From: CAYZJB01 sp964602985
GTDB lineage: Bacteria; CLD3; SB21
Direction of reading: 5' to 3'
Assembly: GCA_964602985.1 (NCBI GenBank)
Contig: CAZRTJ010000012.1
Location: forward strand, 1-64,000
DNA: 64,000 nt
Position 1 is the stretch's first letter. Every line of letters starts with the position of its first letter. A program made the position numbers and the translations under genes. Positions 32,680 through 41,819 of this stretch are shown here, piece by piece. Under the pieces are notes generated by a model. The model was given only the letters and a program-made list of their open reading frames with translations, made no database searches and was not told the origin of the DNA.

Positions 32680-34896
32680 TCATTTCCATTCCAATTCGAT
32701 TCCCAGAGATGGGATGATGGGCAGCCCCGGCTCCATTCCGTCCGTATTCACTCCCCCGTAGGTCCGGCTGCCGTACATGTATTGTTGTTCCCAATCATAG
32801 CGGAGGGGATGTTGTCGGAAGAAGACGTTTTGAATCTGGGTGTACATCGTCATCCGCGTTTTCGAGAAGTCAAATGTTCGGCGACAGGAAACATCGATGC
32901 GCAGATAATACGGGAGTCGATCGGAGTTGGTCTCTCCATAGACAAACCGCTGTCCGATGAAAGTGTAGTCCGGATTGTCTTCTCCCCAGCCGGAACCAAA
33001 AAACGTGCCCAGAACAGGAGTAAAGGGCGCTCCGCTGCGGTAAGTTCCAGCTAGGTTGACAGTCCACTTCTTGGAAATTTGAAATCCGACCATGCCTTTC
33101 AGTGCATGGGGCACGTCCCAATCCGCTGGGATGTGACGACCCTCGCGAAGCGTAAAGACACGCTGAAACGTGTAGGCGATTTGACCTGTCCACCAACCCC
33201 GACTCTTTTCTAACCAGACATCGAATCCATAGGCTTTTCCTTTGCCGAACTGAAATGTGGGATACGGACGCTCAATCGCGTGGAGTGTGGCGATGCGGTC
33301 AAAGTGTCGCAAATACGCCTCCCACTTTAATTGCACGCCTTGGATCGGGTCAACCATGATTCCGGCGGAGTAAGTAGTTGCCCGTTGTTCCAGGGGCAAG
33401 AAAAAAAGTGGACTCGAGATGCTACCCTCGTTTGCCTCCTTGCCCTCGCCAAGAAACTGATAATATCGGCCTGCGGAAACATGCAATCGCAGTCCAGTTT
33501 GTGGAGTGAAGAACAAGGTCGTTCGAGGGGAAAGGTCTTCGACATGTTGGGTTGTGAAAGCAGCCGCTCGCAGAGAACTCTGCCACATCCATTGGCTTGT
33601 CGGCAACCAGCTTACAGATCCGTAGCCGTAGTAACTCTCCTGCACGGCGCTCTGATGGAATGTCAATGGGACGCCGGTATAGAAAAACTCATCGGCGTCA
33701 GGTGTATTCCAGTTGTAGTTCTGGACCACTCGTTTGTACATGCCACCCAAATCAAATACAATCTTGGTGTAGATGCGCCGTCCATTGAACTGGACGGTCT
33801 GATCCGTCCATGCATTGTCCATTTCTATGGCGTCTCCTTGCACGGCGTTGTTGAAGGAGCGCGCGATGGAAAAAGTGAGATCGCCTTGAGCATTGTCGTC
33901 CGTCCGGCGAAGTCGGACAGCAGCCATCTGGTTTCCCCACGCGATATGGCGTTTTGGAGTGGAGTCGTCGTTGTCTGGACGTCGGACGTAGTCGTCCGTT
34001 CCAAGAAATCCGAGGACGTCCAATGAGAGTTTGGGATGAAGGTGTTGAGTCAGACGGACATTGACATCGTAAAAGTAGTAAGGAAATGACTTTCCGAAAA
34101 GTCCGGATGCGGCGTCGAGATACGTACGGCGGCCGCCGAGCAGGACGGACGTATTACCGCGTTGATGCGTGAATGCAAAGCCCGACGAAATCAAACTCAA
34201 GTGTGCAATCGCGATCTTCCTGGAGGACGGGTCGATGGTCTGAACGTCGATCACTCCGCTGAGTCGGTCGCCGTATCGGGCGGGGAGATTGCCCGTATAA
34301 ACCTCTGCACCCTCCAGAGCCAGCAAATTGAATGCACCGGACAATCCCAGTAAATGTCGAGGGTTGTATATCTCGATGCCATCCAGAAAGAATTGGGTTT
34401 GGTCTGAACTGCCGCCTCGAATGAACATCGCCGCTCTCAAATCATTGGACTGGAGCACACTTGGAAGCCACGAGGTCGTGCGCAGAATATCCGGTTCCCC
34501 AAGAGCTGGTACATTTCTGGCGTGATGCGCGTCGATAACGTGGCCGAACGGATTCATCCTGATGGGCCCTGATGCTTCGATTGTGACTGTTCCGAGTTGC
34601 AGCGTATGAGGAGACAACAGGATCTGCACGTGAATCGAGTCGTTGGTCACCGTGACATCCAACAGCTGCTTGTGGTAGGCGACATGCATGATGATCAGAC
34701 GATGCTGCCCGTGAGTTGCCATGATCTGGAATGATCCGTCCTTGCGGCTGTACGTTCCGCGAAATGTGTTGTCCACACTGATGTTGCACAGGGCGACAGG
34801 TTCACGACTCGCACTGTCCAGCACGATCCCGGAAATGACTGAGGTTTGCCCGGAGAGAGAAGATCCGGTCAGTAAGAGCGCCGCACACAGTGCCAT
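32680..34896 (-). CDS. TonB-dependent outer-membrane receptor
   Basis: 738 aa. Signal peptide MALCAALLLTGSSLSG then Gln. About residues 18-100 are a carboxypeptidase-regulatory-like (CarboxypepD_reg) domain (ISGIVLDSASREPVALCNIS, GTYSRKDGSFQIM). About 105-220 are the plug (AAMFIRGGSSDQTQFFLDGI, GNLPARYGDRLSGVIDVQT). The rest is a 22-strand-type barrel ending LPSLGIELEWK-like. This domain order is typical of FCB-group receptors. Substrate unknown: no obvious sugar or siderophore enzyme nearby. Start uncertain; ATG 34896 fits the signal peptide but has a weak ribosome site. Confidence 0.9.
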   Translation of the reverse strand: MALCAALLLTGSSLSGQTSVISGIVLDSASREPVALCNISVDNTFRGTYSRKDGSFQIMATHGQHRLIIMHVAYHKQLLDVTVTNDSIHVQILLSPHTLQLGTVTIEASGPIRMNPFGHVIDAHHARNVPALGEPDILRTTSWLPSVLQSNDLRAAMFIRGGSSDQTQFFLDGIEIYNPRHLLGLSGAFNLLALEGAEVYTGNLPARYGDRLSGVIDVQTIDPSSRKIAIAHLSLISSGFAFTHQRGNTSVLLGGRRTYLDAASGLFGKSFPYYFYDVNVRLTQHLHPKLSLDVLGFLGTDDYVRRPDNDDSTPKRHIAWGNQMAAVRLRRTDDNAQGDLTFSIARSFNNAVQGDAIEMDNAWTDQTVQFNGRRIYTKIVFDLGGMYKRVVQNYNWNTPDADEFFYTGVPLTFHQSAVQESYYGYGSVSWLPTSQWMWQSSLRAAAFTTQHVEDLSPRTTLFFTPQTGLRLHVSAGRYYQFLGEGKEANEGSISSPLFFLPLEQRATTYSAGIMVDPIQGVQLKWEAYLRHFDRIATLHAIERPYPTFQFGKGKAYGFDVWLEKSRGWWTGQIAYTFQRVFTLREGRHIPADWDVPHALKGMVGFQISKKWTVNLAGTYRSGAPFTPVLGTFFGSGWGEDNPDYTFIGQRFVYGETNSDRLPYYLRIDVSCRRTFDFSKTRMTMYTQIQNVFFRQHPLRYDWEQQYMYGSRTYGGVNTDGMEPGLPIIPSLGIELEWK

Positions 34897-34936
34897 TCGG
34901 CGTAGAGTTATCTCAACGAACGACCCGGCGGGTCGA

Positions 34937-35746
34937 CTATTTTGGGAAGCCAATGGCAATGGAAAGTCCGTACGTGGTATTTGCGAACAGTCCTTTGCTT
35001 CGATCGCAATTCACAAAGATCTCGATCTCAGCAGGAAAAAGAACCGAGGCGAGTTGTTCAGGAACAAAAATGTGCAATCAATATCAACAGAGGCGGGCAT
35101 TGCAACCGCCTTCGGGGTTGACGGCGTCATTTTGGTACAGAGTAAAGAGTGATAGGTAACGGAACTCGGAACTTATGCTCCAGGGCGCCAAGCTGACATT
35201 TCCGTAATAAGTAAATCGAGAATCGTGAGTGCGAAGCAGGACGGGCACGATCAGGGCGAAGGCCGTTACTCTGTTGCTGGCTTCATACAAAATGGCAGAC
35301 TCATGTGAGGAGTGGGCAGTGATATCGGCCATACGATTGGTCATGACAAGTCCAACGCCAACGTTTGGGTGCACTTTGTACGTGAGACCGACCTCCATTT
35401 TTCTCAGACTCTGACTGACAGGCTGGATCAAATTTTTGTCTGCACGTTTGAATTGCGCCTCTCCAGAGCGAGAGAGGGTGCCTTGAAAGTCGCTCCGAAT
35501 TTCAACTCGACCGAACTCAACAACGACGCCCATCTCGAAAGCAGGCAGTACGCCGAACTGAATGTGCTTGTTGACTCTCGTCTGAAGGTGAGTCAGACCT
35601 TCGATACGGTGGTTCGTAAAGCCGGATGAGAATAGACTGGTCCCCGCGCGGAATTTTAGTCGAATCTCATTGTCTGCACTGTCCGGAGGAGAGCCCATGA
35701 GGCGGCAGTTAGTAAAGACGATTACTAGAAGAACGATCACAGACAC
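34937..35746 (-). pseudogene. Outer-membrane beta-barrel gene with two apparent frameshifts
   Basis: Starts with GTG at 35746 and a signal-like segment. 220 residues of alternating barrel strands read to a TGA at 35084-35086. A second in-frame TGA follows one codon later, yet the same frame then continues as convincing barrel sequence (LHIFVPEQLASVLFPAEIEI ... ANTTYGLSIAIGFPK) to a TAG at 34937. Across the 40 bases between about 35118 and 35076 the neighbouring frame reads better (AVTPKAVAMPASVDID). One extra A near 35118-35119 and one missing T near 35076-35077 would restore a single protein of about 269 aa. TonB receptor gene follows 40 bp later, so this was the first gene of that operon. 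Confidence 0.7.
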
Positions 35747-36157
35747 GAATTTTCCATGACGAATGCTTTCACCTCATCAACAGACTCGCCTGTAGGACCA
35801 GCGAAGTCCGCCAGCAGTTTGTTGAGTTCTCGATTTCACCAAAAGCCGATAGCCCCAAGCTACCCTGTGACAGGGGAAGTATAATCCCCAGGAAAGTAAA
35901 ATCAATAAATTTGTTCAGATTTGTTCGGGAAGGCTGCCGTTTGGGACATCGTGGCTTTTTGTATGTGGATAATAGAGCTTGGCAAAAATTCGAATCTATT
36001 GCCAGCAGTCGGAGTCTCGTTGGCTGTGACCAACCCTTGCGCGGATCTTTTGTCGTTTAGAGTAAGTCGACCCGCGTGAAGAAAAGGTAGAGAGGGTTGA
36101 GGATGCCTCTCCCCGCCTTGCTATTCTCTGGGCGTGCGTCTATATTGCCTGCCCGTT
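35747..36157. other. 411-bp divergent intergenic region before uvrA
   Basis: No gene or RNA recognised. Contains an interrupted palindrome CCCTGTGACAGGG at about 35866-35878, one isolated perfect DnaA-box sequence (TGTGGATAA, 35964-35972) and, near its right end, the uvrA promoter. No convincing minus-strand promoter for the TonB operon was found. Confidence 0.55.
36118..36146 (+). promoter_or_regulatory. Putative uvrA promoter
   Basis: TTGCTA (36118-36123), 17-bp spacer, TATATT (36141-36146). The ATG is at 36158, only 11 nt past the -10, so the leader would be about 5 nt or absent. Confidence 0.5.
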
Positions 36158-39043
36158 ATGAGTCTCGATCTGTTCGAACCGCAGCCGACTGTACCCGCCG
36201 ATGACTTGTACAAAGACACGCTGATCGTTCGCGGCGCGCGAGTTCACAATCTCCAAAACATCGACGTCGATATTCCCCGAAACAAACTGACGGTGATCAC
36301 CGGTTTGTCCGGATCGGGGAAGTCGTCCCTGGCGTTTGACACCATCTTTGCCGAGGGACAGCGGCGGTATGTCGAATCGCTCTCCGCTTACGCACGGCAA
36401 TTTCTAGATATGATGGAAAAGCCCGACGTCGATCTCGTCGACGGCCTCAGTCCGGCCATCAGCATCGAACAGAAGACCTCAAGCCGCAATCCACGCTCGA
36501 CTGTCGGAACCGTTACCGAGATCTACGACTACTTGCGTCTTCTCTATTCGAAAATTGCGACGCCGTATTGTCACCAATGCGGACGGGAGGTGAAAAGGCA
36601 GTCCAGGGACCAGATCATCGAGGCCATCCACACGCTTCCGCGGGGAAGCAAACAAATTCTGCTCGCGCCGCTCGTCCGCGGACGCAAAGGTCATTATCAG
36701 GAATTGTTCGAGAAACTCCGCAAGAGCGGATTCGTGCGGGTCCGGATTGACGGAGCGATGCACGAACTGGAAGACGTACAGAAGGTCTCGCGGTTCAAGG
36801 TTCACGATATCGAGGTCGTTGTCGATCGACTGGTCATTGACGGCCAGACGCATCAGCGGCTGATCGAGTCGGTGGAAAAAGCGCTCGATCTCGGCGAGGG
36901 AATTCTCATCCTGGCTCCGGCGGAAAAGAAAGGCGCGGACATCCGCTACAGCGTGCACCTGGCGTGTCTTCATTGCGGGATCAGTTACGAAGAACCGTTT
37001 CCGAAGTTGTTTTCATTCAACAGTCCGTACGGGGCCTGTGAGGTCTGCGATGGATTGGGCGTGCTCCGGGAAATTGATCCAGACTTGATTATTCCCGACA
37101 AGTCGCTGTCGATTCATGAAAAGGCTATTCGCCTCACGGAAAAGACGAACACCGAAGCGTGGTTCTTTCTGCAGGTCGAGATGGTTCTGGCGACGTTTGG
37201 CTGCGATTTTGACACGCCGATCAAGAAATTCTCAAAGAAGGCGTATGATGCGCTCCTGAACGGAACCGGATCGGTCAAGCATCAGTTCTATTACTATTCG
37301 GGAAAGCGGAAGAAACACTACACCGGTCGTTTCCGGGGACTCATCGGTTATGTCCGCAATGCGATGGACGAGGCGGCATCCGAGACGAGTCGGGAGTGGG
37401 CGGAGAAATTTCTGTCCGAAAAAACGTGTCCCTCGTGCCAGGGCGGACGCCTGAAGGTGGAACCGCTTTCGTACCGACTGGGGCAGAAGAACATTCACGA
37501 GTTGTCCACCTTATCGATTCGCAGCGTTGCGGATTTCCTTCGTGCTTTTCAGGTGCCCACACGACTGGAAAAGATCGGCGGGCCCGTACTCAAAGAGATT
37601 CACGATCGCTTGGGATTCCTTCTGCAGGTCGGTCTTGATTATCTGACGCTGGACCGGCCTGCGCGGACGCTGTCCGGAGGCGAGTCACAGCGGATACGGC
37701 TAGCGACCCAGATCGGATCGCAGTTGGTCGGTGTGCTGTATATTCTGGATGAACCGAGCATCGGTCTGCATCAGCGGGATAATCAACGGTTGATCGATGC
37801 CTTGCTGCAACTGCGCGATCTGGGCAATACGGTGATTGTCGTGGAGCACGATCGCGACACGATGGAGCGCGCCGATCACGTGATTGACTTGGGGCCCGGA
37901 GCCGGAAGGCTGGGCGGGCGGGTTGTGGCGCAGGGACACGAGTTGTTTGCATCTGCATCCTTGACCGCGCAATATCTGAGACGCGAAAGAGAGATTGCGG
38001 TTCCGTCTACACGTCGTGCCGGGAACGGGCTTTCGCTTACCCTGCACGGTGCGACAGGTCATAATCTCAAAAACGTCGACGTGCACCTGCCGTTGGGGAC
38101 GCTGATCTGTGTGACGGGAGTGTCCGGTTCCGGCAAGAGCACGCTGATCAACGAGACCATGTATCCGATTCTGGCGCGGTATTTCCACGACTCCGGGGAC
38201 CCGCCCTTGGCGCATCGTTCGATCGAAGGGATGAAACACATCGACAAAGTCATCGACATCGATCAATCCCCGATTGGCCGAACGCCGCGAAGCAATCCGG
38301 CCACATACACGAATCTCTTCACGCTCATCCGCGATTTGTTTTCGGCATTGCCGGAATCGAAAATCCGGGGATACAAACCGGGTCGGTTCAGTTTTAATGT
38401 CCAGGGCGGACGGTGCGAAGACTGTCAGGGCGCAGGCCTTCGGAAGATCGAAATGAATTTTCTTCCCGACGTGTATGTCCAGTGTGAGACCTGTCAGGGT
38501 CGGCGGTACAATCGGGAAACGCTGGAGATCCGGTACCGCAGTCAGTCGATCTCGGACGTCCTGGAAATGACCGTTGCCGAAGCGCTGGAGTTTTTCGACG
38601 CGGTGCCGGTGATTCGGCGTAAACTGCAAACACTCCATGACGTCGGTCTGGACTACATCCATCTCGGTCAACAGGCCACAACCTTATCGGGGGGCGAGGC
38701 GCAGCGGGTGAAACTCGCAGAAGAATTGTCCAAGGTCAGCACCGGCAAGACCCTGTACATTTTGGACGAACCGACAACGGGTTTGCACTTTGAGGATATC
38801 CGGATGCTGATGGATGTGCTGGGGCGGCTGGTGGACAAAGGGAATACGGTCGTTGTGATCGAACATAATTTGGATGTCATCAAGTGCGCAGATTGGATCA
38901 TTGACATGGGGCCGGAGGGCGGCGAGGAGGGCGGACAAATCGTGGCGGAGGGTACGCCGGAATCCATCGCCGCGAATGGCGTCGGTCATACGGGAAGGTA
39001 CCTGCAGAAGGAACTCGCGCTGACCGGAAACGGCGCGGGTTGA
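36158..39043 (+). CDS. uvrA: Excinuclease ABC subunit A (first copy)
   Basis: 961 aa. Damage-recognition ATPase of nucleotide excision repair. Two ABC modules with Walker A GLSGSGKSSLAFD (about residue 48) and GVSGSGKSTLI (about 654), two ABC signatures (LSGGESQRIRLA and LSGGEAQRVKLAEE), zinc-binding Cys pairs (CHQCGREV, CLHCGISY, CEVCDGLG; later CEDCQGAG / CETCQG) and a standard UvrB-binding region with the LVRGRKGHYQELFEKL motif. Length is normal. ATG 36158 is preferred to GTG 36134, which precedes the -10. A second uvrA-family gene starts at 61602. Confidence 0.97.
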   Translation: MSLDLFEPQPTVPADDLYKDTLIVRGARVHNLQNIDVDIPRNKLTVITGLSGSGKSSLAFDTIFAEGQRRYVESLSAYARQFLDMMEKPDVDLVDGLSPAISIEQKTSSRNPRSTVGTVTEIYDYLRLLYSKIATPYCHQCGREVKRQSRDQIIEAIHTLPRGSKQILLAPLVRGRKGHYQELFEKLRKSGFVRVRIDGAMHELEDVQKVSRFKVHDIEVVVDRLVIDGQTHQRLIESVEKALDLGEGILILAPAEKKGADIRYSVHLACLHCGISYEEPFPKLFSFNSPYGACEVCDGLGVLREIDPDLIIPDKSLSIHEKAIRLTEKTNTEAWFFLQVEMVLATFGCDFDTPIKKFSKKAYDALLNGTGSVKHQFYYYSGKRKKHYTGRFRGLIGYVRNAMDEAASETSREWAEKFLSEKTCPSCQGGRLKVEPLSYRLGQKNIHELSTLSIRSVADFLRAFQVPTRLEKIGGPVLKEIHDRLGFLLQVGLDYLTLDRPARTLSGGESQRIRLATQIGSQLVGVLYILDEPSIGLHQRDNQRLIDALLQLRDLGNTVIVVEHDRDTMERADHVIDLGPGAGRLGGRVVAQGHELFASASLTAQYLRREREIAVPSTRRAGNGLSLTLHGATGHNLKNVDVHLPLGTLICVTGVSGSGKSTLINETMYPILARYFHDSGDPPLAHRSIEGMKHIDKVIDIDQSPIGRTPRSNPATYTNLFTLIRDLFSALPESKIRGYKPGRFSFNVQGGRCEDCQGAGLRKIEMNFLPDVYVQCETCQGRRYNRETLEIRYRSQSISDVLEMTVAEALEFFDAVPVIRRKLQTLHDVGLDYIHLGQQATTLSGGEAQRVKLAEELSKVSTGKTLYILDEPTTGLHFEDIRMLMDVLGRLVDKGNTVVVIEHNLDVIKCADWIIDMGPEGGEEGGQIVAEGTPESIAANGVGHTGRYLQKELALTGNGAG

Positions 39044-39065
39044 GCGGCGAAGTCTGAAATTCAAA

Positions 39066-39094
39066 TTGTGTTAATCTCGTTTTTTCGTTAAACT
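39066..39094 (+). promoter_or_regulatory. Putative hprK promoter
   Basis: TTGTGT (39066-39071), 17-bp spacer, TAAACT (39089-39094); the hprK ATG is 8 nt further. Leader very short or absent; no ribosome site precedes the ATG. Confidence 0.5.
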
Positions 39095-39102
39095 CGTGAC
39101 GT

Positions 39103-40125
39103 ATGTCGCAGATCGTGTATCAAACGGGCGAGGACAAGATTCGGCGCGTTGAAAAGATGCAGTTGTCGCGTTTTGTGGAAGACGTCCGAAACACGTTGCA
39201 TCTCGAGGTTGTCGTCGAGGGAAGTCTGACCAATCGCTATTTCACGCAGCGTGATCTGCACCGACCCGGTTTGGCGCTGGCCGGATTCGTCGAGTTGTTC
39301 ACGCATGACAAGATTCAGATTCTCGGCAATACGGAAAACTATTATCTCGTCAGTTTGACGGAAGAGGGCCGCCGCACCGCCTTGGAGAAGGTTTTCCAAT
39401 TTGATATGCCTTGCATCATAATCACCAACGGGAATCAGGTCTTGCCGGAAGTACGTGAATTTTGCGAGTTGAAGCAGGTTCCGTTGCTTCGCACGCAGTT
39501 ATCCACGACCGATACGATCCACCTGATCAGCACGTATCTCGACGACGTCTTTGCGCCGCAGGTGACGGTCCACGGCTCGATGGTCGACGTGTACGGGATC
39601 GGGATGCTGTTGACGGGCAAATCGGGAATCGGAAAGAGCGAGATTGCGCTGGATTTGGTGGAGCGCGGTCATCGCCTGGTGGCCGACGATACGGTGAATA
39701 TCAAACGAAACGCCGAGACGATCTTGATTGCGTATGGTCACACCACGATGAGTCATTTCATCGAGATTCGTGGGGTGGGGATCCTCGACGTCCGGGAGAT
39801 GTTCGGCATTCGCGCCGCTCGGGTGCAAAAGCGACTTGAGGTGCTGGTGGATCTGCAATTATGGGACGGAAAAGAGGAATACGAGCGCCTCGGACTGGAT
39901 GAGGAAACAACGAATATTCTGGATGTGAACATTCCCATTATCAAACTGCCGATCTATCCCGGCAAGAATATTACCGTGATCGCCGAAGCGATTGCGTTGA
40001 ATTTGCTCTTGAAGATCCAAGGATATGATGCGGCGAGAGTGTTCAGCGATAAATTGATGGCGGAAATTCAAACGAAGTCACGGAATGCGGACATGAATCC
40101 GTACCTGCAGAGGGATTTCGAGTAA
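39103..40125 (+). CDS. hprK: HPr kinase/phosphorylase
   Basis: 340 aa. Bifunctional enzyme that phosphorylates or dephosphorylates a Ser of HPr (or an HPr-like protein). N-terminal domain about residues 1-130; catalytic domain with P-loop GKSGIGKSE (about 171-179), HRLVADD, and the HprK signature EIRGVGILDVREMFG. Length is slightly above Firmicutes HprK. No HPr, enzyme I or sugar-PTS gene is nearby, so as in many diderms it probably controls something other than sugar uptake. First of three plus-strand genes with the MCE and ZIP proteins. Confidence 0.95.
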   Translation: MSQIVYQTGEDKIRRVEKMQLSRFVEDVRNTLHLEVVVEGSLTNRYFTQRDLHRPGLALAGFVELFTHDKIQILGNTENYYLVSLTEEGRRTALEKVFQFDMPCIIITNGNQVLPEVREFCELKQVPLLRTQLSTTDTIHLISTYLDDVFAPQVTVHGSMVDVYGIGMLLTGKSGIGKSEIALDLVERGHRLVADDTVNIKRNAETILIAYGHTTMSHFIEIRGVGILDVREMFGIRAARVQKRLEVLVDLQLWDGKEEYERLGLDEETTNILDVNIPIIKLPIYPGKNITVIAEAIALNLLLKIQGYDAARVFSDKLMAEIQTKSRNADMNPYLQRDFE

Positions 40126-40145
40126 CGATCTGAGGCGAGGCCCAT

Positions 40146-41048
40146 TTGAACGAACATAAAATTCTGGAGATCAAGGTCGGGATCACCATCTTGACATCGG
40201 TGATGCTGCTGGTCTTGGGGATCATCTGGCTGAAGGGGATCACGTTTAAGCCGAACACATTTGAGATCAAGATTCTGTTTCCGAATACGGGAGGACTGCA
40301 GGCGGGAGATCCTGCGATGGTGTCCGGCTTGCGCGTGGGAAAGGTGACGGATATCCAGTTGAGTGGAGATTCGGTTTTGGTGTTCGTGAGTTTGTCGAAC
40401 AGCATCCAGCTGCGTTCCGATGTGACGGGACAGATTTCCAGTTCGGATTTTTTCGGCGGTAAGAAGGTGGACATCTTTCCGGGTAAATCGGACAGGAAAT
40501 ATGAGGGAGGTTCGTTGATCCGAGGACAACGCGAACCGGACATTACGGAGTTGACGAGTCAGCTGAGGGATATCGCGATCGATGTCAAAGAGACCCTGGT
40601 GAAGGTGGACACGGTACTGGTCGGCATCAGCGGCATCGTCAATGACAAGTCGTTTGCCATATCATTGAAACAGACCATGAAGAATTTGGAAAAGACGACG
40701 GAAAAAATTTCGTCCATTGCAGATAAAAGTGACGCGAAGATTGATTCGATGCTCACTCGGCTCAGCGGGGCGTCCCGAAGTTTTCGCATGCTGGTGGACA
40801 AAACGAATGGCAAAATCGACACGACGTTTACGAACGTCGTAGAAATTACGCGAACCGTGTCGCATCTGACCAACTCATTGGACAGCATTGTGACGGTCGT
40901 GGAACGGGGAGAGGGAAGTCTCGGAAAACTGGTTCATGACGATCAACTCTATCTGCGGCTCGATCAAACCGTGACGGAGCTGGATTCGCTCGTTCGATCT
41001 GTACGCGATCGGGGCATGAAGGTTAATGTGAAGCTGTTCGGCGATTAG
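40146..41048 (+). CDS. MlaD-type MCE-domain protein
   Basis: 300 aa from a TTG, with GAGGCGAGG upstream. One N-terminal transmembrane helix (about residues 12-30), then an MCE domain (FEIKILFPNTGGLQAGDPAM, VSGLRVGKVTDIQL) and a long helical tail (about 130-300) with heptad-like spacing. MCE proteins form hexameric rings in the periplasm that move phospholipids between membranes. The permease and ATPase partners (MlaE, MlaF) are not adjacent. Confidence 0.9.
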   Translation: MNEHKILEIKVGITILTSVMLLVLGIIWLKGITFKPNTFEIKILFPNTGGLQAGDPAMVSGLRVGKVTDIQLSGDSVLVFVSLSNSIQLRSDVTGQISSSDFFGGKKVDIFPGKSDRKYEGGSLIRGQREPDITELTSQLRDIAIDVKETLVKVDTVLVGISGIVNDKSFAISLKQTMKNLEKTTEKISSIADKSDAKIDSMLTRLSGASRSFRMLVDKTNGKIDTTFTNVVEITRTVSHLTNSLDSIVTVVERGEGSLGKLVHDDQLYLRLDQTVTELDSLVRSVRDRGMKVNVKLFGD

Positions 41049-41051
41049 CGC

Positions 41052-41780
41052 ATGGGGCTGGCCATTGGTCTGAGCGCTATTTCCGGTTTGGTGATCATTT
41101 TCGGAGGCCTGCTTTTCGGTCTCCGTCGCCGGTGGGAACGCAAATACCTGGACACATTTGTCGCATTGGGAGCGGGATATATCCTGGCCGTTGCTCTACT
41201 GGATATGATTCCTGCGGTGGTGACCTCTTCCCCCACGATGATGGTTTGGGTGATTCTGGGTTACCTGATCGTTCATCTTTTTGAACATGTTTTTACGCCG
41301 CATTTTCACTACGGGGAGGAGACGCACGAGCATTTGGTTTCGCACGTGGTGAGCACCTCTGCGCTGATTGGTCTAGTCGTGCATAATTTTTTCAGTGGGA
41401 TCGCAATCGGGAGCGGTTTGTCGAAGGAATGGGGTTTGGGTTGGCTGATCTTTGTGGGAACCGTCTTACACAAGTTGCCGGAGGGGTTTACGATTTCCTC
41501 GATCATGTTTGTCAGTCACCATCATCGTCGGCAGGGTCTGTGGAGCACGGTAGCCCTTGCGGTGTCGTCGGTAGTGGGGACGCTGATGATTTTCGTGTTG
41601 GATGAACCGGGCGATGTGTTGCGCAATGCCGCGCTCGCTCTGTCGGCCGGGACGTTTATACATGTTGCGACCACGGACCTCATTCCCCGCATCAACGATA
41701 GCGGCGTCCGGTGGATGCCGCTGATGATTTTTCTCGGCGTGGCGTTGTTTCTTATGAGTTCGTTATTCTTCCACTTATAA
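41052..41780 (+). CDS. ZIP-family metal transporter
   Basis: 242 aa, about eight membrane segments. Transport motifs HNFFSGIAIG and HKLPEGFTIS (ZIP TM4/TM5 pattern), plus a cytoplasmic/loop His cluster (HFHYGEETHEH) and HHHRR. Imports divalent metals such as zinc or iron; specificity cannot be told. Three bp after the MCE gene, so cotranscribed with it. No clear ribosome site at the ATG. Confidence 0.92.
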   Translation: MGLAIGLSAISGLVIIFGGLLFGLRRRWERKYLDTFVALGAGYILAVALLDMIPAVVTSSPTMMVWVILGYLIVHLFEHVFTPHFHYGEETHEHLVSHVVSTSALIGLVVHNFFSGIAIGSGLSKEWGLGWLIFVGTVLHKLPEGFTISSIMFVSHHHRRQGLWSTVALAVSSVVGTLMIFVLDEPGDVLRNAALALSAGTFIHVATTDLIPRINDSGVRWMPLMIFLGVALFLMSSLFFHL

Positions 41781-41819
41781 TCTTCGACGATCCCCCATGC
41801 CTGCGTTTGAACGAGATTC

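Noticed and set aside
35078..35086. TGA recoding (to Trp or Gly) as explanation for the interrupted barrel gene
   Set aside because: TGA is the working stop of many genes here, including several ATGA overlaps; indels explain the data better.
35964..35972. Isolated perfect DnaA box (TGTGGATAA) before uvrA
   Set aside because: A perfect 9-mer is expected about 0.5 times by chance on both strands of 64 kb, and no other boxes cluster around it.
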